Source: Paraburkholderia saeva
GTDB lineage: Bacteria > Pseudomonadota > Gammaproteobacteria > Burkholderiales > Burkholderiaceae
Reading direction: 5' to 3'
NCBI RefSeq assembly: GCF_907164555.1
Contig: NZ_CAJQZC010000002.1
Coordinates: 797,746-861,745, forward strand
DNA: 64,000 bases
The notes beneath the pieces are model-generated. The model worked only from the letters and a program-made list of their open reading frames with translations, was not told where the DNA came from and searched no databases. Below, in pieces: positions 34,718 through 43,479 of this stretch (position 1 is the stretch's first letter; every line of letters begins with the position of its first letter). A program made the position numbers and the translations under genes.

Positions 34718-35251
34718 ATGAACGATCCCGGCAGTCGCACTCGCTATGAGACACGGCTAAATCGCGTGCTCGACCATATCTACGATCATCTCGACGAACC
34801 GCTCGACATCGACCGGCTCGCTGAGATTGCGTGCCTGTCGCCGTATCACTGGCACCGCATCTATCAGGCGATGTATGGCGAAGCCGTCGCGACGACGGTG
34901 CGTCGTCTGCGATTGCATCGCGCGGCCGGCTATCTCGCGAATGGATCGATGACGATTGCGGAGATAGCGGAGCGCTCGGGCTACAGCAGTTTGCAGTCGT
35001 TCACGCGCACGTTTAGCGCCGTGTTCGGTATGCCGCCCGCGCAGTTTCGCAAGTCGGGCACCCATCGCCGGTTCAGACCGGGCAACCCAGGAGACGCGCA
35101 AATGGTCATGCGAGACGCGGTGATTCGTGAAGTGCCAGAGATGGCGGTGATTTCCTTGTTGCGTGCCTCCGCTTTTCTCTTGTCGAGCTCAAAGCGAAGG
35201 CACACCGCGTTCAAAACGGTCGGGTCGGCAGATACTTGCCGTCGAGCGTGA
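34718..35251 (+). pseudogene. AraC-family regulator truncated in its GyrI-like domain
   Basis: The first 118 or so residues form a normal AraC helix-turn-helix domain (YETRLNRVLDHIYDHLDEPL, LAEIACLSPYHWHRIYQAMY, AERSGYSSLQSFTRTFSAVFG, PPAQFRKSG). Relatives continue with a 150-residue GyrI-like ligand domain. Here only its first strand is present (VIREVPEMAVISL), and the frame then runs into unrelated Ser/Lys-rich residues and stops at 35251. The last 41 bases lie antisense over the 3' end of cynS. A deletion next to cynS has probably removed the effector domain. The DNA-binding part may still fold. Confidence 0.72.
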
Positions 35252-35681
35252 TGACCGCGCGCGAGCCGCCTTCCGGATCGTCGACCTTCTTGATGTCCAG
35301 CTTGAAGTTGATCGCGCTGATGATGCCGTCGCCGAACTGTTCGTGCACGAGTGCCTTTAGCGTCGAACCGTAGATCTGCACCATTTCATAGAAGCGATAG
35401 ATCGTCGGATCGGTCGGCACGCCGCCTGGGATGCTGCCGCGCAGCGGAATGCTTTGCAGTAGACGCGCATCGTCGGCGCTCAGATCGAGGCGTTCGGCGA
35501 TCAGCTTCGCGGCTTCTGCTGGCAATGCGTGCTGGCCAAGCAGCGCGGCTGTAACGAAGGCGACGCTCAGGCCGGTGCCGTCGGTCAGTTGCTGGAACGT
35601 GAGGTTGCGTCGCGATTTGGCGTCGACGATGGCTTCGGTCAGCGCTTCGCGGCGGGCCTGGGAGTTCAGGGATTGCGTCAT
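35211..35681 (-). CDS. cynS: Cyanate hydratase (cyanase)
   Basis: The 156-residue product is the exact length of CynS. The N-terminal helical POU-like domain ([39 protein letters not shown]) leads to the catalytic C-terminal part with [20 protein letters not shown] (active-site Arg and Glu), [11 protein letters not shown] (active-site Ser) and the end [10 protein letters not shown]. It converts cyanate and bicarbonate to ammonia and CO2 as a decamer. It lies 42 bases after cynT on the same strand, under the divergent cynR gene. Confidence 0.96.
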   Translation of the reverse strand: MTQSLNSQARREALTEAIVDAKSRRNLTFQQLTDGTGLSVAFVTAALLGQHALPAEAAKLIAERLDLSADDARLLQSIPLRGSIPGGVPTDPTIYRFYEMVQIYGSTLKALVHEQFGDGIISAINFKLDIKKVDDPEGGSRAVITLDGKYLPTRPF

Positions 35682-35723
35682 GATGTTTCCTTGAGGGGGT
35701 CGTAGTGCGGTGAGAGAAAAAGA

Positions 35724-36386
35724 TCAGGCGGCAAGGCTCAGCCGGTTCTTCGGCGTTGCGCTGGTTTCCGGGTTATCGACGAGCGGCACGAAGCGGCGGG
35801 TTGCGCCGTCGAGCGCATCGATCGAGCCGCTTTCGATGTCGTAGACCCAGCCGTGCAGATTCAGCCGGCCCTGTTCGAGCGCGAGGGCCACCGACGGATG
35901 CGTCTGGATATTGGCGAGCTGTGCGATGACGTTTTCACGCACCATCGAGTCCAGCTTCGCGTGTTCGGATGCATGGGTGCGCGCGGCGTTGACGACCTTC
36001 GCCGAATCCGCGTGACGCAGCCAGTTCGCGACGGCCGGCATGTGATCGAGGCATTTGCACGTCGAAATCGCGGTCATTGCGCCGCAGTCCGAATGGCCGC
36101 AGATCACGATGTCCGTCACGCCGAGCGCCGCGACCGCATATTCGACCGTGGCCGATACGCCGCCCGGTTCCGGGCCATACGAAGGCACGATGTTGCCGGC
36201 GTTGCGGATCACGAACAGGTCGCCCGGCTCGCGCTGGGTCAGCAGTTCAGGCACAACGCGGCTGTCAGAGCACGCGATGAATAGAACCTTCGGGTTTTGC
36301 GCGGTAGCGAGCCGCTTGAAGAGATCCGAACGCATCGGAAATGCGTCACGCTGGAACTTCAGAAAGCCGTCGATGATGTCTTGCAT
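35724..36386 (-). CDS. cynT: Beta-carbonic anhydrase
   Basis: The 220-residue beta-class carbonic anhydrase has the zinc ligands in order: [12 protein letters not shown] (Cys and Asp/Arg dyad, Cys near residue 39), and [13 protein letters not shown] (His and Cys near residues 98-101). The N terminus [18 protein letters not shown] matches CynT. It hydrates the CO2 released by cyanase to keep bicarbonate available for the reaction. It leads the cynT-cynS operon, divergent from cynR by 108 bases. Confidence 0.93.
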   Translation of the reverse strand: MQDIIDGFLKFQRDAFPMRSDLFKRLATAQNPKVLFIACSDSRVVPELLTQREPGDLFVIRNAGNIVPSYGPEPGGVSATVEYAVAALGVTDIVICGHSDCGAMTAISTCKCLDHMPAVANWLRHADSAKVVNAARTHASEHAKLDSMVRENVIAQLANIQTHPSVALALEQGRLNLHGWVYDIESGSIDALDGATRRFVPLVDNPETSATPKNRLSLAA

Positions 36387-36494
36387 GTTGGCGTCCGGTG
36401 GTGTTCGATGGAGCTACTTTGAGCGTGTTCAGCCATAGCGTCCAAGACCGGTTTATTATTCCCGCTATAGGCACGACCAATAGCAGGAGGCGCC
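36387..36494. promoter_or_regulatory. Divergent cynR-cynT control region
   Basis: The 108 bases between the divergent starts hold an AT-rich core around 36450-36483. It contains TATT...AATA arms about the CTATAG sequence, resembling a LysR T-N11-A box where CynR would bind. cynR has GGAGG at 36486-36490. The exact operator is inferred. Confidence 0.45.
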
Positions 36495-37370
36495 ATGCTG
36501 CTACGACATATCCGCTACCTGCTGGCGGTGGCTGAACACCAGAACTTCACGCGCGCCGCCGAGGCGCTGCACGTCTCGCAGCCCACGCTCTCGCAGCAGA
36601 TCCGGCAACTCGAAGACACACTCAACGTGCAGTTGCTGGATCGCTCCGGCCGGAACATCCGTCTGACGGACGCCGGCGAGGCGTGGGTCAGCTACGCGCG
36701 CCGCGCGTTGCAGGACCTCGATGCGGGCAGGCGCGCGATTCACGACGTGCAGGAACTGAGCCGTGGCACGCTGCGCCTCGCGATGACGCCGACCTTCACC
36801 GCGTATCTCATCGGTCCGCTGATCCAGCAGTTCAACGCGCGCTATCCCGGCATCACGCTCACCGTCGAAGAAATGACGCAGGACCGCATCGAGGCGCTGC
36901 TTGGAGAAGACGCGCTCGATATTGGCATCGCGTTCTCGGGCGCGCATGCCGCGGAAGTGGAAAGTCAGGCGTGGTTTGCCGAGCCGCTGGCGCTAGTGGT
37001 CGGTGAATCGCACCGGCTTGCGGGTTCCGATGCGTCTTGCGGCGTGAGGGATCTGGAAAAGGAAGCGCTGGTGCTGCTGAGCCGTGACTTCGCGACGCGC
37101 CGGCACATTGACGCGTACTGTCTGCAGCACAACATCGCGCCGCCCGTTTCCATCGAAGCGAACTCGATCAGCGCGATCATTGAGATCGTCCGGCGCAGCA
37201 AGCTTGCGACCGTGCTACCGGAGGCGATTGCGCGCGAGCAGGCAGGGTTGCATGCGGTCGCGCTGCGTCCTGCGATGCCACGTCGTACAGCGGCGCTGCT
37301 TCAGCGCAAGGGCGCTTACCGCACGGCTGCAAGCCGGGCGTTTGTTGAACTGGCCGCGAACTGGGCCTGA
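36495..37370 (+). CDS. cynR: LysR-family regulator CynR of the cyanate operon
   Basis: The 291-residue LysR protein has the winged helix-turn-helix at residues 1-62 (LLRHIRYLLAVAEHQNFTRA, QPTLSQQIRQLEDTLN) and the effector-binding domain (LRLAMTPTFTAYLIGPLIQQ, ALDIGIAFSGAHAAEVESQA). It resembles CynR throughout and is divergent from cynT-cynS. CynR activates the operon when cyanate or azide is bound and represses itself. The start has a good GGAGG site. Confidence 0.9.
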   Translation: MLLRHIRYLLAVAEHQNFTRAAEALHVSQPTLSQQIRQLEDTLNVQLLDRSGRNIRLTDAGEAWVSYARRALQDLDAGRRAIHDVQELSRGTLRLAMTPTFTAYLIGPLIQQFNARYPGITLTVEEMTQDRIEALLGEDALDIGIAFSGAHAAEVESQAWFAEPLALVVGESHRLAGSDASCGVRDLEKEALVLLSRDFATRRHIDAYCLQHNIAPPVSIEANSISAIIEIVRRSKLATVLPEAIAREQAGLHAVALRPAMPRRTAALLQRKGAYRTAASRAFVELAANWA

Positions 37371-37451
37371 GAAACGACAGAAAGCCGGCGCGCGTTGCGT
37401 CGGCTGAAGGGAACGGTCGGGCGAGTCTGCCTGACCGCCAGTTTCCAGACA

Positions 37452-37721
37452 TCACGAGAGCGCGGCTTCGCGACGGAGCAATGCATCGAGACGTCCGTCC
37501 TGATCCAGCGCGGACAGGTCGTCGAATCCGCCGACATGCGTCGCGCCGATGTAAATCTGCGGCACAGTGCGACGGCCGGTTTTCTTCGCCAGCGCGACGG
37601 CCGCTTCGCGGTCGCCTTCGATGCTGATGTCGTTATACGTGACGCCTTTGCCGCGCAGTAGCGCCTTCGCTGCGAGACAGTACGGGCAAGTCGGTGTGGA
37701 GTAGATCGTGACTGAAGACAT
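37452..37721 (-). CDS. grxC: Glutaredoxin 3
   Basis: The 89-residue protein has the thioredoxin fold with the dithiol active site TPTCPYCLAAKALL at residues 9-22. The glutathione-binding TVPQIYIG cis-Pro loop and GGFDDLSALD follow. Length and motif match GrxC of proteobacteria. It reduces disulfides and mixed glutathione disulfides in the cytoplasm. It is monocistronic and convergent with cynR. Confidence 0.94.
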   Translation of the reverse strand: MSSVTIYSTPTCPYCLAAKALLRGKGVTYNDISIEGDREAAVALAKKTGRRTVPQIYIGATHVGGFDDLSALDQDGRLDALLRREAALS

Positions 37722-37780
37722 GATGGTTACCTCATTGGTTGAAGCGGATTAACCTGGCCATGAGCGCAGGATCGGTGAAT

Positions 37781-38092
37781 TTACTGACCGCGATAGACGT
37801 CGTCGAACGACACGTCGTGCGTGCCTTTGATGTGCGTACCCAGCTTGCTGAATCCCGATGCAAAGCTGCCGTGTGTGGATGAACCGTACGCATCGCCTTG
37901 CGACTGACGTACGACCGGACGGCCCACTGCGGCGTCCGGATAGTGCGCGTCGCTCATCGGACAAGTGCCGGCTTGTTCGGCTGCGACCAGTTCCGCGCGG
38001 ACCTGCGCGCGGGTCGCGGTCGATTCGGCGTGGCTCGCGAGCGGGAGTGCAAGCGCGGCGGCGAGGACAAGAGCTTGATGAATGCGTTTCAT
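37781..38092 (-). CDS. DUF4148 periplasmic protein
   Basis: A 103-residue secreted protein. The signal peptide MKRIHQALVLAAALALPLAS is cleaved after SHA. The mature part begins with the DUF4148 signature TRAQVRAELVAAEQAG, then CPMSDAHYPD. The rest is Gly/Ser-rich. DUF4148 proteins are abundant and specific to Burkholderiales. Their function is unknown; they are often stress- or envelope-regulated. This gene supports the taxonomic placement. Confidence 0.9.
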   Translation of the reverse strand: MKRIHQALVLAAALALPLASHAESTATRAQVRAELVAAEQAGTCPMSDAHYPDAAVGRPVVRQSQGDAYGSSTHGSFASGFSKLGTHIKGTHDVSFDDVYRGQ

Positions 38093-38306
38093 GATGGTGG
38101 GACCTGTAAGAGAGTTTCCGTCGCTGACGATGTGAGTGAACTTTAGAACTCAGCCTTCCGGTCGTTAATAGCGGGACGGCTCATCAAAATGCTCATTCGG
38201 CTCAATGCCGTTTCGGGCTACAGGGAGTTGAAAAGCGCGACGCGATACGACACACGCGCGAATACATCGCGTGCGATACGTCGTATGAAGAAAGGGAGAT
38301 GAAGAA

Positions 38307-38329
38307 CAACGGCCCTTGCCGGGCCGTTG
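38307..38329 (-). terminator. Intrinsic terminator of the AraC-family gene
   Basis: CAACGGCCC (38307-38315) pairs with GGGCCGTTG (38321-38329). On the minus strand the stem starts two bases after the stop of the AraC-type gene and is followed by TTCTTC, a weak T-tract. Confidence 0.65.
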
Positions 38330-38330
38330 C

Positions 38331-39296
38331 TTAATCCGCGCGGATGTTGCCGCCGGACGAACGCCAGCGCGCTGGCGTCACGCCGATCTGACGTTTGAAA
38401 ACCCGCTGGAACGCCGCTTCCGACTGATAGCCGACTGCCTCGCCGATATCGGCGACCTTCTTCGTCGTTTGCAGCAGCGCGCGGCCGGCGATCGTCATGC
38501 GCACTTCGGTGAGCACGTCGGTGGCCGAGCGGCCGATGGCTTCCTGGAACTGCCGCACGAACGTTGCGCGCGACATGTTACAGAGCGACGCGAGCTGATC
38601 GAGCGTCCACGGCTCGCCGGGCGTCTCGAACATCGCCGAGACCGCCGCCTGCAGGCGTGGCCGGCCCGCGAGCGCGAGCAGCCCGTGCGGCGGCGCCGAC
38701 AGCTCGCTCGCAAAGCGCAGCGTCAGCGCGAACAGCGCCGCCGAGAGATGGCTCACGAGCGTTTCGCTGCCGGGGCCGTCGTCGATGGCTTCTTCCCGCA
38801 TCAATTCGATCAGGCGCGTGAGACGCGAGCCCGCCATCGCCTGCGCGGAATCGCCACCGTCGCCGTGACCGATGCCCGCATTCGCGCTACGGACGATCAG
38901 ACGCCCCGGCAGATGATCGCGCAGCAGGCGGTCGGGGACCGCGCCGAGCAGGAAGCGGCCGCAGAGGATGTCCGCCGATGCGCCCTCGCCGCTGTTCTCC
39001 ATCACCACCGACGAGACCGCCTGACGCGGCGCGGGCTGGGTGGGCGTCTCGCCGCTGCCGTCGTGGATGCGATGGGCGTCGCCGGCTGGAAACACGATGA
39101 TGTCGCCCGGGAAGAGTCGCTCGAGCGGGCCGGTGCCGTCCTCGACGACCGCGCTGCCGGAGAGCAGCACGTGATACGGAATTTCGCGGACGCCCGACTT
39201 TTCCTTCTCGATGGCCCACGGCGCGCCGAAGTGACAGCGCACGTCGAGGCGTCCGGTGACGGGCATCAGGGAAAGGAGTCGACTTAACAGATCCAT
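38331..39296 (-). CDS. AraC-family regulator with cupin sensor domain
   Basis: The 321-residue protein has an N-terminal cupin_6-type domain (residues about 5-195: LDVRCHFGAPWAIEKEKSGV, YHVLLSGSAVVEDG, LFPGDIIVFPAGDAHRIHDG) and a C-terminal AraC helix-turn-helix (WTLDQLASLCNMSRATFVRQ, IGEAVGYQSEAAFQRVFKRQ, GVTPARWR). ATG 39296 gives the family start; the frame extends to 39374 through the promoter. Relatives often regulate a divergent oxidoreductase or transporter, but here the divergent gene is a broken lipoamide dehydrogenase. Effector unknown. Confidence 0.87.
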   Translation of the reverse strand: MDLLSRLLSLMPVTGRLDVRCHFGAPWAIEKEKSGVREIPYHVLLSGSAVVEDGTGPLERLFPGDIIVFPAGDAHRIHDGSGETPTQPAPRQAVSSVVMENSGEGASADILCGRFLLGAVPDRLLRDHLPGRLIVRSANAGIGHGDGGDSAQAMAGSRLTRLIELMREEAIDDGPGSETLVSHLSAALFALTLRFASELSAPPHGLLALAGRPRLQAAVSAMFETPGEPWTLDQLASLCNMSRATFVRQFQEAIGRSATDVLTEVRMTIAGRALLQTTKKVADIGEAVGYQSEAAFQRVFKRQIGVTPARWRSSGGNIRAD

Positions 39297-39485
39297 ATGA
39301 GCCGCTTGAGCATGTTTATGCGTCGTTTGAGGATTAGCGCCGGGAGCGCGGCGCCTTACAGTGACCTCATGCATTGCCAGCCGATTCTACTTGAGGCGGA
39401 CGCAGCCCGCCGAGGTGGCGTCCGGGCCCGGTAGACCGGGGCTTGGACCGGTTGTCGGCCATGTGCGCTACCCATTGAGGATGTC

Positions 39486-40955
39486 ATGAAAACAGTTCAA
39501 ACCGATGTTGCGATCATTGGCGCCGGCAGTGCCGGCCTGCCGGCGTACCGCGCGGCGAAGGCAGTGGGCGCGTCGGCGATTCTCATCGAAGGTGGCCCGT
39601 ACGGGACGACCTGCGCACGCGTCGGCTGCATGCCGTCGAAGCTGCTGATCGCGGCTGCAGAGGCGGCGCACGCTGCGGCGCACACGGCGCCGTTCGGGGT
39701 GCACGTGGATGGGACGATTCGTATCGATGGCCCGGAGGTGATGGCGCGGGTGAAGGGCGAACGCGACCGCTTCGTGGGTTTTGTCGTCGAAAGCACTGAA
39801 GGGATTCCCGAAGCAGACCGCTTGATCGGCTACGCGCGGTTTATCGATGACGGGTTGTTGCAGGTGGGTGACCACACGCAGGTGCGAGCGCGCAGCGTGG
39901 TGATTGCGACCGGATCGTCACCGTATCTGCCGGAGATGTATCGAAAGCTCGGCGACCGGGCGATTGTGAATGACGATGTTTTTGCCTGGAATGATCTGCC
40001 GCGGAAGGTGGCGGTTGTGGGCGCTGGGGTGATTGGGCTGGAGTTGGGGCAGGCTCTTTCGCGTTTAGGCGTGGACGTGACGGTTATCGGTGCGCGCGGC
40101 CGCGTTGGGCCTTTGACGGATCCTGAGGTTAAGGCGTACGCGGAGAAGGTGTTTGCTGATGGGTTCCGGTTTTTTGCTCGGGCTGAGGTTGAGGCTGTTT
40201 CGCGTGAGGGTGATAGCGTGCGGATGCGGTATCGGATTGGGTCTGATACCTCGGACGTGGTTGAAGATACGTTTGACTATGTGCTCGTTACGGCTGGACG
40301 GCGACCTAACGTTGCTGGTTTGGCGCTTGGCAACACCTCGCTCGCGGTCGATCAGGACGGCGTGCCTGTTTATGATCCGCTGACTTTGCAGGTGGGTTCA
40401 CATCCCGTATTTATTGCTGGGGATGTGAATAACGTGCTGCCGTTGCTGCATGAGGCTGCTGATGAAGGTAAGGCAGCCGGGACGAATGCTGCACGGTTTC
40501 CGGATGTTGCGCCGCTGGTTCGCCGGGCTCCGATTTCGGTGCTGTTTTCGGATCCGGGTGTGGCGATGGTTGGGGCGCGGTTTGTTGATCTGGCGCCGGG
40601 CTCGTTTGTGGTCGGTGAAGTCAGCTTCGAAGACCAGGGGCGTAGCCGGATCATGTTGCGCAATCGCGGGTTGATGCATGTGTACGTTGATAAGTCTACG
40701 CGGCGGTTTCTAGGCGCGGAGTGGATCGGACCGGATGCTGAGCACATCGCTCACTTGCTGTCGTGGGCGCTGCAGATGAAGCTCCGGCGGCATCACCGGG
40801 ACCACGTGTCCTTGCAAAGGATATGGCCGAACGACGGGTTGATATCAGACATCTGCGCCAAGGAGCACCAACGCCCGTTTCAGCTCGTCAATTTCCTGCG
40901 AGAACGACAGAAAAGTAGTTTCCTTCGCTTGTTCTCTTTTCTGAACGCTGACTAG
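39486..40955 (+). pseudogene. Dihydrolipoamide dehydrogenase, C terminus lost at island border
   Basis: Residues 1-433 are a clear flavoprotein disulfide reductase: FAD site IIGAGSAGLPAYRAAKAVG, redox-active pair GTTCARVGCMPSK, NAD site VAVVGAGVIGLELGQALSRL, and FIAGDVNNVLPLLHEAADEG. Homology stops after HIAHLLSWALQMK at about 40785. The remaining 56 or so residues are antisense to the glycosylase-like gene. The missing end would contain the His-Glu catalytic pair of the dimer interface (HPxxxE), so the enzyme should be inactive. The break marks the left border of the defence island. Confidence 0.8.
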
Positions 40956-41699
40956 GGACCGAAGGACCTGCGTGATGTGCTGGGCGACCTGCTCATCTCG
41001 AGTGGGCGGCTTTCGCGCAATAAGTGCGAGTCGCGGCGGTTGAGACTCATACAGCGTCGCGCCGGGTGCCTGCTCCAGAAATGCCGCTGCGTCGCGAAGC
41101 ACGGCGAGAATGGCGTCCCGATTACCAGGCCGCGTGTTGATAACCTTCGGACTTGGATGCGCGCACGCAAAGAGACTTAAATCTGGCCGCAAGGCGGCGA
41201 CCTGTGGCTGTGCCTGCTGAGCGTTTTTGCCCATGAAGACTACGGCTCGCAGCTTTGGCAGCATCTGAATGAGCCGTGGAAGCGGCTTCAATCCTCGCTC
41301 GAGGTCATGCGGAGTTGCTGCACGAATGCGTGCCCCGTCCCCAATGTACCAAGGCACTACGTTCCAAAGTAGTGTGCGGGTTCGCGGGATGCACGCATCC
41401 TGGTGAAGCAGGAACATATTCTTCGCCGTCTCGTCCGGATTATTGCGCGAGACGAATGTCGAAGCGACGGCGCGAGCGCCCGGTGCCTCCAGAAGGAAGA
41501 GTATCTCCGCATTGACGCCGGCGTCCCACGGGTCAAAATCTGGTATCTCTGCGCCGGGGCCTGCCTCAAGGCGCAGTTCCTCCACGTATGCCGTCAGCGG
41601 AGCGACGTGAGGCTCATGCAGTTGCCGAATGCGTGTTGCTTTCACGGCCGAGTCGCCAAGCGACTTCGGCTGGTCGACGTTCGCTTGGCGATGTTCCAT
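40845..41699 (-). CDS. Uracil-DNA-glycosylase-superfamily protein in Zorya island
   Basis: The 284-residue protein has the UDG fold signature: ILFLLEAPGARAVAS (motif A), RTLLWNVVPWYIGDGARI, LRAVVFMGKNAQQAQP and CAHPSPKVINTRPGN with the C-terminal catalytic-loop His. The usual four Fe-S cysteines of family 4 are not seen. The last 60 residues are a charged helical tail. It has its own GAGGAA ribosome binding site and follows zorE by 231 bases on the same strand. UDG-fold enzymes excise uracil or other bases; some have recently been linked to defence against phages with modified bases. A defence role here is inference from the neighbours. Confidence 0.78.
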   Translation of the reverse strand: MEHRQANVDQPKSLGDSAVKATRIRQLHEPHVAPLTAYVEELRLEAGPGAEIPDFDPWDAGVNAEILFLLEAPGARAVASTFVSRNNPDETAKNMFLLHQDACIPRTRTLLWNVVPWYIGDGARIRAATPHDLERGLKPLPRLIQMLPKLRAVVFMGKNAQQAQPQVAALRPDLSLFACAHPSPKVINTRPGNRDAILAVLRDAAAFLEQAPGATLYESQPPRLALIARKPPTRDEQVAQHITQVLRSLVSVQKREQAKETTFLSFSQEIDELKRALVLLGADV

Positions 41700-41930
41700 G
41701 ACTGCTTCCTCGTTGTATCGTTGGTCAAAACGCGCCCGTTGCTAGTCCACAGCACTGGCAGCCAAGACATCTAAATTCGCTATCGGCATGAAGCAAGCCG
41801 AAAGCGGCGAATTCGAACGAAAGCGGGGCTACCTGCAGTCCGGCCGCCGGGAAGCGATTGGATGTCCGTTGTACCGAATGCGCCACGGCGGCGTTCATCT
41901 GTTGCCGTGAATCCGTCTTCACCATCGTCC

Positions 41931-42782
41931 CTACCCGCGCTTCCCGTATAGCTGAGAAAACTCGGTGAAGTCGGGTAACTGCTGCATGTGTCCGTGCAGT
42001 GGCTCGCTGGCGTGGCACGCGATACAAAGAGCAGCGAGATTGCTGTCCCGATTGTCGTTTTTTTGCCCGTTACGATGATGCACATGGAGAAAGCGTGGAT
42101 TTCCACTGAGGTCCAGTGCACAACCTTCGCATCGATACCGACGCACCCGTCGAACGGTGCTGGATATACGCTCCCAGTCTGGCGTGTATGTGTTCACGGG
42201 AGCATCCGTTGACGAGTGTTTGGGCTTTACAGAGAGAAGGTCACGCGGATACTTTTCAAAAAAATCCGGTAGCGCAAAGCCCTTAACTAGCTCAAGGCGC
42301 GTCGGCTTTTGCAAGTGGTAGCCGAACCCATTCCAGGAAATATGCTTTAGGCAGTTTTGGCATACGTTCAGACGAACCTCTTTCGGCTCGACCGTAGCGC
42401 TGATGAGGTTTACCTCAAACAACCCTGAGTCCCTGCTCGCCACTACATACCGTCCACCCCTGTTCTTTTTGTGCATCTCACTCAATGTGGCACAGAAGGC
42501 GAAATGGTATCTGGGCATGTGTTCGCGATTTCCCATCACGTTCACGTCTCGAATGTAGACGAGAACTCGGCGTCCCTTATAACCAAGAGTTCCGTCGTCG
42601 AGGACTTCAATCTCGTCGGAATCGACGTCTATTCCGCGAGTCTGCAGTAACTCCTCAATGGAAAGCTCTATCTCCCGGTATTCGATTCTTTCAGCGAAAG
42701 GAGCCGCCAGGGATGCACGCATCCTGGTCCGAAGCCCGTTAAAGGCGGGCCAGCTCAGGAAGTCTGGAAGCTTGATGCTCAT
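41931..42782 (-). CDS. zorE: Zorya type II HNH endonuclease ZorE
   Basis: A 283-residue protein with an uncharacterised N-terminal region and a zinc-linked HNH nuclease at residues about 215-262: YRCEGCALDL, FLHVHHRNGQKNDNRDSNL and ALCIACHASEPLHGH. The HxHH, Asn and Cys pairs form the beta-beta-alpha metal site. Two more Cys (CQNCLKH) may bind a second zinc. Its ATG overlaps the zorB stop by four bases. Type II Zorya consists of ZorA, ZorB and ZorE; ZorE is a DNA nickase or nuclease that is the effector activated by the ZorAB motor. Confidence 0.88.
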   Translation of the reverse strand: MSIKLPDFLSWPAFNGLRTRMRASLAAPFAERIEYREIELSIEELLQTRGIDVDSDEIEVLDDGTLGYKGRRVLVYIRDVNVMGNREHMPRYHFAFCATLSEMHKKNRGGRYVVASRDSGLFEVNLISATVEPKEVRLNVCQNCLKHISWNGFGYHLQKPTRLELVKGFALPDFFEKYPRDLLSVKPKHSSTDAPVNTYTPDWERISSTVRRVRRYRCEGCALDLSGNPRFLHVHHRNGQKNDNRDSNLAALCIACHASEPLHGHMQQLPDFTEFSQLYGKRG

Positions 42783-43471
42783 TTGCTTTGCAGCTTTTCG
42801 GCGATGAGGTCCATCTTCTCGCTCGCGTTCGTAACGATGCGAAATTCAACGCGCTGATTTGCCTGCTGAGCACCAACCGAGGCATCACCGGGTGTCAGCG
42901 GATGTGAGGAGGATAGACCGTTGGCAGTCACGTGCTGAACGAGCCACTTCTCGTGCGGCTGCACAGCGGACAGCGATAGAAGGTATTCGAGGGTGCTGCG
43001 GGTGCGTGCCTGCGAAAGCTCCATATTGCGAAAGTACGCAGTCTTCTCGTCCGTCGTACCGGTCCAGGCAGCGCTGGTGTGGCCTTCAATTCGAATCTCT
43101 TTGACTGCGTTCTGGTATTGACCAGAAGTCAGGAGCGCAACATACCGGGGAAAGAATTGACGCAGGACTTCCTTGAACTTGGGACGCAGTTCCGAGGAGC
43201 CAGTCGCGAACAGGACCGTCGGGTCATTAAATCGGATGGTCATATCCCCCAGCATTTCGGCGTTCCACTGCTTCAGGTCGTTCGCAAACTCTTTCTGCAG
43301 CGCCAGCTGCATGTCCTGCTTCGTAGACTCATATTCCTTGACCACAAGGGTTGTGGTCTTCTCGACACGGAGCATGAATGCGGCGGTCAGAAGCATGAAT
43401 ACCATCATCAGACCTGTCATCAGGTCCGCCATCGGAATCCAGTAAGACTGATTGCTGTTTTCGGTTTCCAT
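42779..43471 (-). CDS. zorB: Zorya motor stator subunit ZorB (MotB/OmpA-like)
   Basis: The 230-residue inner-membrane protein has a single N-terminal span (PMADLMTGLMMVFMLLTAAF) with the proton-carrying Asp at position 16, as in MotB. A linker leads to a periplasmic OmpA-like peptidoglycan-binding domain: VLFATGSSELRPKFKEVL, IRIEGHTSAAW, LSQARTRSTLEYLL, QANQRVEFRI. Two copies anchor the five-subunit ZorA ring to the cell wall. It lies 8 bases after zorA. Confidence 0.9.
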   Translation of the reverse strand: METENSNQSYWIPMADLMTGLMMVFMLLTAAFMLRVEKTTTLVVKEYESTKQDMQLALQKEFANDLKQWNAEMLGDMTIRFNDPTVLFATGSSELRPKFKEVLRQFFPRYVALLTSGQYQNAVKEIRIEGHTSAAWTGTTDEKTAYFRNMELSQARTRSTLEYLLSLSAVQPHEKWLVQHVTANGLSSSHPLTPGDASVGAQQANQRVEFRIVTNASEKMDLIAEKLQSK

Positions 43472-43479
43472 GCGTCACC

